A stretch of 49,630 nucleotides of DNA from Actinomycetota bacterium (lineage in GTDB: Bacteria; Actinomycetota; Actinomycetes; S36-B12), in assembly GCA_947449035.1 (NCBI GenBank), contig CANFQC010000014.1, positions 1 to 49,630 of the forward strand. Reading direction: 5' to 3'. The translations under genes were made by a program, and so were the position numbers. Below, in pieces: positions 34,954 to 44,050 of the stretch (the stretch's first letter is position 1; the number at the start of each line of letters is the position of its first letter). Under the pieces are notes generated by a model. It searched no databases. It was given only the letters and a program-made list of their open reading frames with translations, and was not told the DNA's origin.

Positions 34954-35591
34954 TGACCCGCACTGTCGTGCACCTGCTGCGTCACGGAGAAGTCTTCAAT
35001 CCCGAAGGTTTGCTCTACGGTCGCCTGCCCGGCTACGTGCTCTCTGATCTCGGTCACGAAATGGCCGGGCGTGCAGCCACGGCACTCGCGGGTAATGACA
35101 TCACCGCGGTGATCTCCTCACCGATGGAGCGTGCCCAGCAGACAGCAGCACCTATGGCAGCTGCGCACGGGCTCGAGATCGGCATCGATGAGAACCTCAT
35201 CGAAGCCGAGAACATCTTCGAGGGGCAGCGAGTCAGCGTCGGCGACGGTGTACTCAAGCAGCCGCGTACCTGGCGTCACCTCTGGAATCCGTTCAAGCCG
35301 TCGTGGGGTGAGCCCTACGACGTCGTGGCAGCTCGCATGCACTGTGGCATCGATGCCGCACGTGAGCAGGCACGTGGTCATGAGGCCGTTCTCGTCAGCC
35401 ACCAGCTGCCGATCTGGATCGCCCGACTCGCTGCCGAGAAGCGCCGACTCTGGCACGACCCGCGAAGTCGTCAATGCACGCTCGCCTCAATCACCTCTCT
35501 CGAGTACTCCGGTGATGACCTGGTCGCGATCTCCTACACGGAGCCCTCGCGGGACCTGCTCATCAAGGCAAGCAAGATCGCCGGGGCGTAA
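34953..35591 (+). CDS. Histidine phosphatase family protein
   Basis: A 212-residue phosphoglycerate-mutase-like protein. The catalytic motif LLRHGEVFNPEG replaces the classical RHGET with RHGEV. The second His is in VLVSHQLPIWIARLA. Actinobacterial members with this form sit between haem genes and the resA-ccdA genes, as here; the substrate is unknown. The start overlaps the upstream stop (TAATG), and the stop overlaps the resA start in the same way, showing tight coupling. Confidence 0.88.
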   Translation: MTRTVVHLLRHGEVFNPEGLLYGRLPGYVLSDLGHEMAGRAATALAGNDITAVISSPMERAQQTAAPMAAAHGLEIGIDENLIEAENIFEGQRVSVGDGVLKQPRTWRHLWNPFKPSWGEPYDVVAARMHCGIDAAREQARGHEAVLVSHQLPIWIARLAAEKRRLWHDPRSRQCTLASITSLEYSGDDLVAISYTEPSRDLLIKASKIAGA

Positions 35592-36175
35592 TGTCTCGCG
35601 GCCGCGCACTGCCCGTCATCGCGGCGGGCATTGCCCTGCTTGCACTGACGGCGTGCGGAAGTAAGGAGCCTGCGGTGGGTTCAGGATTCGTGGCAGGCGA
35701 TGGCTCACTCGTGGTGATCGACCAGTCGCAGCGTCAGCCGGCGCCCGACATCACGGGCACGACCCTTGACGGCAAACCCTTTAGTCTCGCCGCACTTCGC
35801 GGCAAGATCACGGTGCTCAATGTCTGGGCTTCCTGGTGCTCACCATGTCGCGCTGAGGCGCCGGTTCTCGAAAAGGTGTGGCAGGAACAGCAGGGCAAAG
35901 ACGTGCAGTTCATCGGCCTCGATACCCGTGACTCCGATACTTCGGCACTTACTTTCATCAAGAAGTTCGGCATCACGTACCCGAACGTGATCGATCGCGA
36001 TGGCAGCCTGCAGCTTCGCTTCAGCGGAACGCTGCCGCCGCAGGCCATTCCCTCAACTTTGGTCGTCGACGCCAATGGCAAGGTTGCGGCGCGGGCGCTG
36101 GGCAAGGTGAGTGAGTCGACCCTGCTCGGCATGATCGAGGCGGCGCGCAAGACCACTGCGAGTTCCGGTGACTGA
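35591..36175 (+). CDS. resA: Thiol-disulfide reductase ResA/TlpA-type lipoprotein
   Basis: A 194-residue lipoprotein. The signal peptide ends in lipobox LTAC (Cys22), so it is anchored on the outer face of the membrane. The thioredoxin-like domain has WASWCSPCRAEAP (Cys83, Cys86) and cis-Pro in QAIPSTLVVD. In System II it reduces the haem-binding CxxCH of apocytochrome c, receiving electrons from CcdA, which is encoded next and overlaps it by 8 nt. Confidence 0.92.
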   Translation: MSRGRALPVIAAGIALLALTACGSKEPAVGSGFVAGDGSLVVIDQSQRQPAPDITGTTLDGKPFSLAALRGKITVLNVWASWCSPCRAEAPVLEKVWQEQQGKDVQFIGLDTRDSDTSALTFIKKFGITYPNVIDRDGSLQLRFSGTLPPQAIPSTLVVDANGKVAARALGKVSESTLLGMIEAARKTTASSGD

Positions 36176-36908
36176 CGTCATCACTTCGGGCTCGTTGCTG
36201 TTCGCGCTGCCGATTGCCTTTCTCGCGGGCATCATCGCTTTTGTGAGCCCTTGCGTACTGCCACTCGCGCCTGGCTATATCTCCTATGTCACCGGTCTCA
36301 CGGGCGCTGAGCTAGGGGAGCAGGGCCGCAGCCGCAGTCGCGTCCTGCTCGGCAGCGTTCTCTTCGTGCTGGGCTTCAGCGTTGTCTTTGTCTCATACGG
36401 CGTGCTGTTCGGCAGCATCGGTGCTCGGCTTCTCGAGTATCAGTCGGTCATCGACCGAGTCCTCGGTGTGCTGCTCATCGCGATGGGCCTGGCCTTCATG
36501 GGGCTGATCCCCGCACTTCAACGCGAACGTCGCTTTCACATGATCCCCAAGTGGGGTGTTGCAGGTGCACCGTTGCTTGGCCTGCTCTTCGGCCTGGGCT
36601 GGAGTCCGTGCATCGGGCCGACGCTCGCCGCCGTGCAGAGTCTTGCGTTTACTGAAGCAAGTGCCGCGCGCGGCGCCCTGCTCTCATTTGTCTATTGCCT
36701 TGGCCTCGGTCTGCCTTTTGTGTTGCTCGCACTCGCCTTCAGCCGCTCGATGCGCGCAATCGGGTGGGTTAAGTCTCACTATGCGCTGGTGATGCGCGTC
36801 GGTGGCGCAATGCTGCTTATCCTGGGCGTACTCATGCTGACCGGGCTCTGGAACGACTTCACCATCTGGCTGCGCGTGAGCATTCCCGGATTCGAGACTG
36901 CGCTATGA
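36168..36908 (+). CDS. ccdA: Cytochrome c biogenesis protein CcdA
   Basis: A 246-residue, six-helix membrane protein that carries reducing equivalents from cytoplasmic thioredoxin to ResA. The two redox Cys are in FVSPCVLPLAPGYISYVTG (helix 1) and GWSPCIGPTLAAVQ (helix 4), each in the expected Pro-Cys setting. GTG start. It overlaps resB by ATGA. Confidence 0.94.
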   Translation: MTDVITSGSLLFALPIAFLAGIIAFVSPCVLPLAPGYISYVTGLTGAELGEQGRSRSRVLLGSVLFVLGFSVVFVSYGVLFGSIGARLLEYQSVIDRVLGVLLIAMGLAFMGLIPALQRERRFHMIPKWGVAGAPLLGLLFGLGWSPCIGPTLAAVQSLAFTEASAARGALLSFVYCLGLGLPFVLLALAFSRSMRAIGWVKSHYALVMRVGGAMLLILGVLMLTGLWNDFTIWLRVSIPGFETAL

Positions 36909-38416
36909 GTGAGCAGCTGCCTCCGCTGAGCACCGGTGGCTGGTTCCGCTGGATCTGGCGGCAGTTCACCAGCATGCGCACAGCGCTGATCCTGCTCTTT
37001 CTTCTGGCTATCGCGAGTATCCCCGGCTCAATTTTCCCGCAACGCGGCACGAACCCGCTGAAGGCGAAGGAATGGATCACCGGCTCACCTACCTGGGGTC
37101 CGATCCTCGATCGACTCGGCTTCTTCGAGGTCTACTCGTCGCCGTGGTTCTCCGCGATCTATCTCCTGCTGTTTATTTCGCTGATCGGCTGCGTGCTGCC
37201 GCGCGCTGCCACTCACTGGCGCGCGATGCGCACAACTCCACCGGCAGCCCCGCGAAATCTCTCGCGGATGAAGTCGCACGCGGTGCTCGAGGGGGCCGAC
37301 TCGACCGCCGTTGACCGAGCTGCCGAGTTCCTGAAGGCGCATCGCTGGCATGTTCTGCGCGGCGAAACCGACGGTGCCACGTGGGTGAGCGCCGAGAAGG
37401 GTTACCTCCGCGAAACCGGAAACCTGATCTTTCATCTCGCCTTGATCCTGATCCTCGTCGGCGTCGCGATTGGCGGGCTTTTCGGCTGGAAGGGCAACGT
37501 CATCGTCAAGACCGGTGATGGCTTCTCCGACACCTTGACCCAGTACGACGCCTGGGGCGGCGGTCGATTTGCTGATCCCGCGAAGCTTCCCCCTTTCAGC
37601 TTCACGATGACCGACTTCCGGGTCGAGTTCGATCGCGCTGTCGCGCAGCATGGATCGCCCAAGCTCTTCCAGGCCGATGTTGATGTCAAGGCCAACCCCG
37701 ATGCTGCACTCACCAGCTCGACGATCGAGGTGAACCACCCGCTCGAGGTCGACGGCGCGAAGGTCTTCTTGGTCGGTCACGGATATGCGCCGCACTTCGT
37801 CGTGCGCGATTCGACGGGCGAGATCGTCTACGACGACACCGTCGTCACCTTGCCCCAGGACGGTAACTTCACATCGACCGGTGTCATCAAGCTTCCTGAT
37901 TCAAGCCCGCAGCTCGGCTTCGATGTCGTGTTCTACCCCACACTTCAGCCGGGCTCGATTGTGTCGGGATTCCCTGCGCCTGATTTCCCGGCAACCTACC
38001 TCGCTGCCTGGACCGGAGATCCAGGTCTCGATACCGGTATCCCGCAAAGTGTCTACAAGCTCGACAAGACGAACATGACCCAGATCGGGCGAGTCCCCTC
38101 CTTGCTGCCGGGCCAAACCTGGACTCTGCCGAACAACGCGGGCTCGATTTCCCTGGTGGGTTACGAGCGCTGGGCCTCATTCCAGATCGCTTACGACCCC
38201 GGCAAGGAGTTCGCTCTCGTCGCTGCTGTGCTCGCGCTGAGCGGCTTGATGCTCTCGCTCTTCGTGCGTCGCAGGCGCGTGTGGGTCAAGATGAGCGAAG
38301 GCCCGAATGGCACTACGGTTGTCGAGATAGCTGGGCTCAATCGCGCCGAAGGCGGCGACGTCAGTGCGGATATCGAGATCATCACCGAGGCAATAACCGG
38401 CAAGGAGACGTCATGA
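36905..38416 (+). CDS. resB: Cytochrome c biogenesis protein ResB (Ccs1)
   Basis: A 503-residue membrane protein. Three N-terminal helices include TSMRTALILLFLLAIASIPGSIFPQ and FSAIYLLLFISLIGCVLPR. A fourth follows at LIFHLALILILVGVAIGG, then a large extracytoplasmic domain (about residues 195-430) and a final helix FALVAAVLALSGLMLSLFV. With CcsB it moves haem across the membrane and attaches it to cytochrome c. The stop overlaps the ccsB start. Confidence 0.95.
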   Translation: MSEQLPPLSTGGWFRWIWRQFTSMRTALILLFLLAIASIPGSIFPQRGTNPLKAKEWITGSPTWGPILDRLGFFEVYSSPWFSAIYLLLFISLIGCVLPRAATHWRAMRTTPPAAPRNLSRMKSHAVLEGADSTAVDRAAEFLKAHRWHVLRGETDGATWVSAEKGYLRETGNLIFHLALILILVGVAIGGLFGWKGNVIVKTGDGFSDTLTQYDAWGGGRFADPAKLPPFSFTMTDFRVEFDRAVAQHGSPKLFQADVDVKANPDAALTSSTIEVNHPLEVDGAKVFLVGHGYAPHFVVRDSTGEIVYDDTVVTLPQDGNFTSTGVIKLPDSSPQLGFDVVFYPTLQPGSIVSGFPAPDFPATYLAAWTGDPGLDTGIPQSVYKLDKTNMTQIGRVPSLLPGQTWTLPNNAGSISLVGYERWASFQIAYDPGKEFALVAAVLALSGLMLSLFVRRRRVWVKMSEGPNGTTVVEIAGLNRAEGGDVSADIEIITEAITGKETS

Positions 38417-39369
38417 CCCCCGCAGAGCTCGCCCAGGCAAGCAACAGCGCGATCTACGCGTCGATGCTCGTGCTGACTCTTGCGATGGTCTTCTTCGCCT
38501 TCTCCTTCGCCGCCGGACGACGCAAGCCGGCCGTGGTCGCGGCAGCGGAGATCGTCGAAAGCGAGGGCAGCACCGCTGTCATCACGCGCACCGAGGTCAT
38601 CGACCCCTTCGTGCCTGGCCGTCGTTCCGCGAATATCGCGATGTCCCTCACCTGGCTCGGCACCGCACTCCTGCTGCTCGGAGTCGTGCTTCGCGGGCTC
38701 TGGGCCGGTCGCGTGCCGTGGGGCAACATGTACGAGTTCTCCATCACCGCGGCACTCGGCATCTTGGTGGTGTTCCTCGGTTTCTCGATCAAGCGGGATG
38801 TGCGTTGGCTTGGCATCTTCATTGTCATTCCCGCGCTGCTCACCCTCGGACTCGCTGTCACCGTGCTGTACACCGAAGCCGCGCAGTTGGTTCCCGCGCT
38901 CAAGTCGTACTGGCTCGTCATTCACGTGTCTGCGGCGATCATCTGCTCGGGTGCCTTCACGCTCTCTGCCGCTGTCTCCGCCCTCGCCCTTGTGCAAGGT
39001 CACGCCGAGCGCAAGGCGGCTGGCGCCCCTGTCACCGGCCTAACCGCCCGCATGCCCTCGCAGGAGCGGCTGCAGGTGATGGCTAATCGCATCATCGCGT
39101 TCACCTTCCCGCTCTGGACCTTCGCGGTTATCGCCGGCGCGATCTGGGCCGAGAATGCCTGGGGTCGTTACTGGGGCTGGGATCCCAAGGAGACCTGGGC
39201 CTTCATCACCTGGGTGGTGTTCGCGGCTTACCTGCATGCGCGCAGCACTGTCGGCTGGCGCGGCAATCGTGCATCGTGGATCGCCATCATCGGTTGGTCG
39301 ACCTTCTTGGCCAATTACTTCGGCGTGAACCTGTTCATCAACAGCCTGCATTCGTATTCAGGCGTCTAA
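38413..39369 (+). CDS. ccsB: Cytochrome c biogenesis protein CcsB/CcsA (haem export and ligation)
   Basis: A 318-residue polytopic membrane protein with about eight helices. The Trp-rich haem-handling signature is WGRYWGWDPKETWAFITWVVFAAYLHAR, and conserved His residues flank it (VIHVSAAI, INSLHSYSG). AAGGAG lies 5 nt before the ATG. It is the last gene of the rex-to-ccsB run and ends 6 nt before a convergent gene. Confidence 0.95.
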   Translation: MTPAELAQASNSAIYASMLVLTLAMVFFAFSFAAGRRKPAVVAAAEIVESEGSTAVITRTEVIDPFVPGRRSANIAMSLTWLGTALLLLGVVLRGLWAGRVPWGNMYEFSITAALGILVVFLGFSIKRDVRWLGIFIVIPALLTLGLAVTVLYTEAAQLVPALKSYWLVIHVSAAIICSGAFTLSAAVSALALVQGHAERKAAGAPVTGLTARMPSQERLQVMANRIIAFTFPLWTFAVIAGAIWAENAWGRYWGWDPKETWAFITWVVFAAYLHARSTVGWRGNRASWIAIIGWSTFLANYFGVNLFINSLHSYSGV

Positions 39370-39375
39370 CTCGAC

Positions 39376-39696
39376 CTAGTTCGCGGCGGGCTCGGGGGAG
39401 TCGTCGTCGCCGCGGCGCTCACGCATCTTGCGCTTCCAGGCCTCGTCATCGAGTTGGCGCAAGAAGCGTGCATCGTCGTCGGGTGAGGCCACCTGCTTGC
39501 GTCCGCGCTTGCGATCGGGCCACACCCGACCGAGTACCCACCACAGCGCTCCGCCCACAACGGGTAGCACCACGACGATGATCAGCCAGACGAACACCGG
39601 AAGCTTGCGTGATTCACGCGAGGGCGTGCGAATGACGTCAATGATCGACGCGATGTACACGCCGAGCAAGACGATGATGAGCACTACCCGCAGCAT
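39376..39696 (-). CDS. PLD-nuclease N-terminal (PLDc_N) domain membrane protein
   Basis: A 106-residue protein with two membrane helices (VVLIIVLLGVYIASIIDVI and LPVFVWLIIVVVLPVVGGALWWVLG), the usual PLDc_N pair. It ends in a charged cytoplasmic tail (RKRGRKQVASPDDDARFLRQLDDEAW). No nuclease domain follows. Small proteins of this kind are common near menA in actinobacteria; function unknown. GGAGG lies 7 nt before the ATG. Confidence 0.82.
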   Translation of the reverse strand: MLRVVLIIVLLGVYIASIIDVIRTPSRESRKLPVFVWLIIVVVLPVVGGALWWVLGRVWPDRKRGRKQVASPDDDARFLRQLDDEAWKRKMRERRGDDDSPEPAAN

Positions 39697-39716
39697 GTGA
39701 GCCTCCCTGGAGTACC

Positions 39717-39740
39717 AGGATATCGGGAAACGCGTACGGT
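39717..39740. promoter_or_regulatory. Divergent promoter pair, PLDc_N gene / DUF4229 gene
   Basis: The minus-strand -10 TATCCT (39717-39722) and plus-strand -10 TACGGT (39735-39740) face outward, 12 nt apart. The plus box is 6 nt before the GTG at 39747 (leaderless); the minus box leads to a short leader with a ribosome-binding site. Confidence 0.45.
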
Positions 39741-39746
39741 ATTCCC

Positions 39747-40016
39747 GTGAGCACTCGTAGCCGTTCGGCCTGGTCCATCGTGTTCTACACGGCGCTTCGC
39801 CTGGCCATCTTCGCCTTGGCGTGGTTCCTCATCGAGTACTTCACGCCGATTCACGGTCTTTTTGCTGCGGCATTCGCGATCCTGATTTCCGGCGCCATCA
39901 GCATTGTTGCGCTCAACGGTCAGCGCGATGCAATGAGTGCGGTGCTCTACGGCTTCTTCCGTCGAATGAATGCACGCATTGATGCCTCGGCGCGTGCCGA
40001 GGATGTTGACGACTAG
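39747..40016 (+). CDS. DUF4229 membrane protein
   Basis: An 89-residue protein with two membrane helices (IVFYTALRLAIFALAWFLIEYF and GLFAAAFAILISGAISIVAL) and a soluble tail (RMNARIDASARAEDVDD). DUF4229 proteins are usually next to menA, which is true here. Function is unknown; a link to menaquinone synthesis is inferred from position. Its stop overlaps the menA stop in CTAG. Confidence 0.82.
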   Translation: MSTRSRSAWSIVFYTALRLAIFALAWFLIEYFTPIHGLFAAAFAILISGAISIVALNGQRDAMSAVLYGFFRRMNARIDASARAEDVDD

Positions 40017-40888
40017 TTCAACGCCAGGCCGATGCCGAGCACGATGCCGTAGGCGAGGACCAAGGTTCCAGTGCCCTTGAGAGCTGCGATGAGGTCGCGT
40101 CCCTTGGCTCCTGACATCACGATGCGTACCGGAGTCACGGCGAGGGCAAAAGATGCCAAGGCGAGCACTGCTGATTTCGAGTAGGTAACGGCTAAGACGA
40201 TGACGCAGATGGCGGCCGCGATCACGAGCACCAGGTAGAGCACGCGAGTGCGTGAGTCGCCAAGGCGAACGGCGAGTGTGCGCTTGCCGCTCGTGGTGTC
40301 GCCCGGAATGTCGCGCAAGTTGTTGGTGACGAGGATGGCGCAACACAAGAAGCCCACTCCGCAGGCTGCGATGACTGAGCTCACTGTCACCGTGAGCGCT
40401 TGCACGTAGAACGTGCCGACCACGGGTACGAGTCCGAAGAACACGAAGACGAAGATCTCGCCGAGCCCGAGGTATCCGTAGGGATGCTTGCCGCCGGTGT
40501 AAAGCCAGGCCGCCGCAACGCATGCGACGCCGACCAGGAGCAGCCACCACTTCTGCGTGATGAGTACCAGGCCTAGACCGGCGACCATCGCGACAGCGAA
40601 GCTCAGGAATGCCGCGCGTTTGACCTGCGAGGCCGGAGCCAGGCCTTGGCCCACGAGGCGCACCGGGCCAACTCGTGCCTCGTCAGTGCCACGAATCCCG
40701 TCGCTGTAGTCATTGGAGTAATTGACGCCGACCTGAAGTGCGACCGCGACGATCAGGGCGAGCAGTGCGGCCCAGCCGTTGAAGGACTGCACGCTGATGG
40801 CCATTCCGGTTCCCACGATGACGGGAGCAAAGGCTGCCGGGAGGGTGCGCGGACGTGATCCGCCGAGCCATTGAGAGGCGGTTGCCAT
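40013..40888 (-). CDS. menA: 1,4-dihydroxy-2-naphthoate polyprenyltransferase
   Basis: A 291-residue UbiA-family membrane enzyme that attaches the isoprenoid tail to dihydroxynaphthoate. The two Asp-rich motifs are present: NYSNDYSDGIRGTD (about residues 56-69) and NNLRDIPGDTTSGKRTLAV. About nine membrane helices are visible. The ATG overlaps the menE stop by one base (TGATG), so menE-menA form an operon. Confidence 0.95.
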   Translation of the reverse strand: MATASQWLGGSRPRTLPAAFAPVIVGTGMAISVQSFNGWAALLALIVAVALQVGVNYSNDYSDGIRGTDEARVGPVRLVGQGLAPASQVKRAAFLSFAVAMVAGLGLVLITQKWWLLLVGVACVAAAWLYTGGKHPYGYLGLGEIFVFVFFGLVPVVGTFYVQALTVTVSSVIAACGVGFLCCAILVTNNLRDIPGDTTSGKRTLAVRLGDSRTRVLYLVLVIAAAICVIVLAVTYSKSAVLALASFALAVTPVRIVMSGAKGRDLIAALKGTGTLVLAYGIVLGIGLALN

Positions 40889-42063
40889 CAGTGAGTCTCC
40901 CGAGCCAGTGCGATGAGTGCCTGCCGGTCGGTCTTGCCACCGGGAAGCGTGGGCAGGTGCTCGATCGTAGTGAAGGCACGCGGTCGGGCAGCGGCACCGA
41001 GCTGCTCGGTGATCAGGTCGCCCAGTGAATCTCTATCAAGATCGTCTGTGCACACGAAGGCGATGAGTCGGCTGCCACGTTCGGGGTCATCGGTAGCGAT
41101 GACTGCACAGTCTTTGATGCTCGCGTGAGTGCGAAGCACTGCTTCGATGGCTGTCACTGAGACGTTTACGCCATTGACCGTGACCACGTCGTCGGAACGG
41201 CCGATGATGCGCAGCGTCCCATCGACGAATTCGCCAAGGTCGCTGGTCAGGAAACCGTCATCGGTGAAGTGCTGGGCGGTCAGTGCGGGCTGGTGGCGGT
41301 AACCGAGTGCGATGCTCGGTCCACCGAGGGTTACCCGAGATGCGCTGTCGATGCCTACGGTCACGCCATCGAGCGGAATGCCGTCGTAGACGCATCCACC
41401 GCAGGTCTCGGTCATGCCGTAGGTCGAGGTGAGAGTGATGTCGTGTGCGAGCGCGGCCTCGCGAAGAGCCGGATCAAGGCCTGCGCCGCCGACCAGGATG
41501 GTCGTGCATGCACGAAGCGCCGTGATCCCTGGAACATCGCCGAGCAGTCGTCGAACCTGAGCGGGCACGAGTGAGGTCCGGATGGGAAGACCATTCGCCG
41601 CTGCCGAATCGACGGCTGCCGCGAAACCCAGTGGTGAAAAAGGCCGAGCTCCACCGAGGCTATCGATTCCGACACACGTGGAGCCGGGCGCGAGTGCGCG
41701 CGTCAGCACATTGAGGCCGCCTGCGGAGGTCAGCGGGATCGCGGCGACCCACGTGGAGGGCTCATCACGCCATGGATTCAGGGCCACGAGAGCGTCGGCG
41801 GAGAGCAGCACGCCCTTGGGGTTTCCGGTTGAGCCGGATGTCGACAGCACGACTGCCGTGCGGTCATCCTCGAGTGGCTCTCCGGGCGCTGTGGCTTTCA
41901 GAAGTGAGCGCACATAGGCATCGGAGATCGTGGCACTGACCACAGGGATCGGGGTGATGGCTGGGCCGGAGCCTTCGAGCGCCGCGCGTAGTGGCCCAGC
42001 GAGTGCATCGAGTCCGGCAGGCCCCGAGGGAACGGGGATGCGCACTAGCGGGTCAGTAGCCAT
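40888..42063 (-). CDS. menE: o-Succinylbenzoate--CoA ligase
   Basis: A 391-residue adenylate-forming enzyme, shorter than most, that activates o-succinylbenzoate. Motifs are [19 protein letters not shown] (P-loop), [17 protein letters not shown] (A5), [21 protein letters not shown] (A8) and [11 protein letters not shown] with the catalytic Lys. Short menE genes of this type are normal in actinobacteria. The ATG at 42063 is chosen from a TAGGCT -10 box 7 nt upstream; the frame runs on to 42165, across menB's promoter, without family similarity. Confidence 0.93.
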   Translation of the reverse strand: MATDPLVRIPVPSGPAGLDALAGPLRAALEGSGPAITPIPVVSATISDAYVRSLLKATAPGEPLEDDRTAVVLSTSGSTGNPKGVLLSADALVALNPWRDEPSTWVAAIPLTSAGGLNVLTRALAPGSTCVGIDSLGGARPFSPLGFAAAVDSAAANGLPIRTSLVPAQVRRLLGDVPGITALRACTTILVGGAGLDPALREAALAHDITLTSTYGMTETCGGCVYDGIPLDGVTVGIDSASRVTLGGPSIALGYRHQPALTAQHFTDDGFLTSDLGEFVDGTLRIIGRSDDVVTVNGVNVSVTAIEAVLRTHASIKDCAVIATDDPERGSRLIAFVCTDDLDRDSLGDLITEQLGAAARPRAFTTIEHLPTLPGGKTDRQALIALARETH

Positions 42064-42070
42064 CTCGCCG

Positions 42071-42093
42071 AGCCTAGGAGGTGACGGTAACCT
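42071..42093. promoter_or_regulatory. Divergent leaderless promoters of menE and menB
   Basis: The minus-strand -10 TAGGCT (42071-42076) lies 7 nt before the menE ATG, and plus-strand -10 TAACCT (42088-42093) 7 nt before the menB ATG. The boxes face outward, 11 nt apart; the starts are separated by only 37 nt. With normal spacers each -35 would fall on the other promoter's start region. Confidence 0.55.
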
Positions 42094-42100
42094 CGGCAGC

Positions 42101-43033
42101 ATGGATACCCGTACTCGATATGTCCTGCCGCCCGTTGCCCCCGAGGGTTCGCCGGCGCTGACCAACCCCGCGCACTCCTCGGCAACTCCTGCGTGCGAGT
42201 GGCGCTCGGCGGGCGAGTACGGCGATATTCGCTACGAGCTCTCGACCGGCGACGCCGAGGGCATCGCGAAGATCACCATCTGCCGTCCGGAGAAGCGCAA
42301 TGCATTTCGCCCGCAGACCCTGTTCGAACTTCAGGATGCCCTGAATAAGGCACGTGACGACGACTCCGTCGGCGTCATCATTCTCACCGGCGAAGGTGAC
42401 CTCGCCTTCTGCTCCGGCGGTGACCAGATGATCCGTGGCGACGATGGTTACATCGGCAACGACGAAGTCGCTCAGAAGGGCATCGGACGACTCAACGTGC
42501 TCGACCTGCAGATCCAGATCCGCCGCACCCCGAAGCCGATTGTCGCGATGATCGCGGGTTACGCGGTCGGTGGTGGCCACGTGCTGCACGTGGTGTGCGA
42601 CCTGTCGATCGCCGCAGACAATGCACGTTTCCAGCAGACCGGGCCAATGGTCGGCTCCTTCGACGGCGGTTACGGCTCCGGCCTTCTCGCGCGCACGATC
42701 GGCATGAAACGCTCGCGCGAGATCTGGTACCTGTGCCGTCAATACGGCGCTGAGCAGGCCTATGACTGGGGCCTGGTGAACTCAGTCGTGCCGATCGAGG
42801 ATCTCGAGATCGAGACCGTCGACTGGGCCAAGCGCATGCTTGAGCTCTCGCCGATGGCGCTGCGCATGCTCAAGGCATCGCACAATGCCGCTGACGATGG
42901 TCTCGCAGGCATTCAGCAGCTCGCCGGCGATGCGACCTTGCTGTTCTACATGTCCGAAGAGGCGCAGCACGGCCGCGATGCTTACAAGAACAAGCAGCGC
43001 CCCGACTTCAGTCAGTTCCCCAAGCGCCCATGA
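42101..43033 (+). CDS. menB: 1,4-dihydroxy-2-naphthoyl-CoA synthase
   Basis: A 310-residue crotonase-fold enzyme that cyclises o-succinylbenzoyl-CoA. Signature segments are [74 protein letters not shown] and [15 protein letters not shown]. The N-terminal extension of about 40 residues is usual for the actinobacterial form. Its stop overlaps the menC start (ATGA). Confidence 0.96.
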   Translation: MDTRTRYVLPPVAPEGSPALTNPAHSSATPACEWRSAGEYGDIRYELSTGDAEGIAKITICRPEKRNAFRPQTLFELQDALNKARDDDSVGVIILTGEGDLAFCSGGDQMIRGDDGYIGNDEVAQKGIGRLNVLDLQIQIRRTPKPIVAMIAGYAVGGGHVLHVVCDLSIAADNARFQQTGPMVGSFDGGYGSGLLARTIGMKRSREIWYLCRQYGAEQAYDWGLVNSVVPIEDLEIETVDWAKRMLELSPMALRMLKASHNAADDGLAGIQQLAGDATLLFYMSEEAQHGRDAYKNKQRPDFSQFPKRP

Positions 43034-44046
43034 CCGATCGGCACCTGCAGCGGCTTCTCGATGCTGCCGTGCCTTTTGCCTTGCCTCTACGTCGCACCTT
43101 CCGTGATGTCGACGTGCGCGAGGGAATGCTGATCGAGGGGCCAGCAGGGTGGGGCGAGTTCGCTCCCTTTGCTGATTACTCGCCCGTAGCAGCATCTCGT
43201 TGGCTTGCGTCAGCAATTGAGGCCGCATTCGAGGGCTGGCCCGAGGCGGTGCGTGCAGCTGTCGAGGTCAACGCCATCATCCCCGCAGTTCCAATCGAGC
43301 AGGCTGAATCGCTTGTGCGCGAGGCTGTTGCACGCGGCTGTCGCACGATCAAGATCAAGGTGGGCGGCTCGCCAGATCTCGATATCGCTCGCGTGGCGAT
43401 GGTGCGTGAGGTTCTCGACGAAACTTTTGGCTCAGGTGCCGGGCGCATTCGACTTGATGCGAACGCGCAGTGGCAGCTCGACGAGGCGATCGCGATGCTC
43501 GAGCGCTGCGCGAGCTACGGCCTGGAGTACGCCGAGCAGCCGTGTGCCTCGCTTGATGACCTGGCTGTTGTGCGCCGGGAGACCGGCGTTCCCATTGCGG
43601 TCGACGAGGGCATTCGGACCTCGGATGATCCGAGTTCACTTCGTCTTGCTGATGTGGCCGACATCGCGATCATCAAGCCAGCGACCCTCGGCGGAGTGCG
43701 CTCCTCTCTTGATCTCATCACAGCGCTCGGCTTGCCGGTCGTCGTGAGCGGGGCGATGGATTCCTCGGTTGGTCTGGGAACCGCCCTGGCCTTGGCCGGC
43801 GCACTTCCCGAGCTTCCGCTCGCATCAGGTTTGGGCACCGGTGCGCTGCTCGCAGATGACCTCGTCGTGACACCCGTCGTGCCATTCGCGGGGCAGATTC
43901 CCGTCGGCCGCATTGAGCCAGACGCGCAGGCATTGAGCCGTGCTCGGGCCCGAGTCGTCGATGACACGCAGTGGCGTTCTCGCCTGACCGCCGCCTGGCA
44001 GGCAGGTGCAACCGATCGCATGCGCGATGCCCTCGGCATAGGCTGA
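43030..44046 (+). CDS. menC: o-Succinylbenzoate synthase
   Basis: A 338-residue enolase-superfamily enzyme that dehydrates SHCHC. Catalytic Lys is in TIKIKVGG, and metal ligands are in RLDANAQW (Asp), YAEQPC (Glu) and IAVDEGIR (Asp/Glu). The second Lys is in [10 protein letters not shown]. The order and spacing fit MenC rather than muconate-type relatives, and the men context agrees. The -10 box of menD overlaps its last codons. Confidence 0.94.
   Translation: MTDRHLQRLLDAAVPFALPLRRTFRDVDVREGMLIEGPAGWGEFAPFADYSPVAASRWLASAIEAAFEGWPEAVRAAVEVNAIIPAVPIEQAESLVREAVARGCRTIKIKVGGSPDLDIARVAMVREVLDETFGSGAGRIRLDANAQWQLDEAIAMLERCASYGLEYAEQPCASLDDLAVVRRETGVPIAVDEGIRTSDDPSSLRLADVADIAIIKPATLGGVRSSLDLITALGLPVVVSGAMDSSVGLGTALALAGALPELPLASGLGTGALLADDLVVTPVVPFAGQIPVGRIEPDAQALSRARARVVDDTQWRSRLTAAWQAGATDRMRDALGIG
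44039..44044 (+). promoter_or_regulatory. Leaderless -10 box for menD
   Basis: TAGGCT, 6 nt before the GTG at 44051, lying in the last codons of menC and sharing the T of its TGA stop. Confidence 0.5.
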
Positions 44047-44050
44047 GGTC

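Noticed and set aside
37085-39003. Minus-strand frames opposite resB and ccsB
   Set aside because: Charged, repetitive translations without hydrophobic segments or known motifs; the plus strand carries the clear membrane proteins.
42064-42165. Longer menE start at 42165
   Set aside because: It would run over the menB promoter and first codons; the ATG at 42063 fits MenE and the -10 box.
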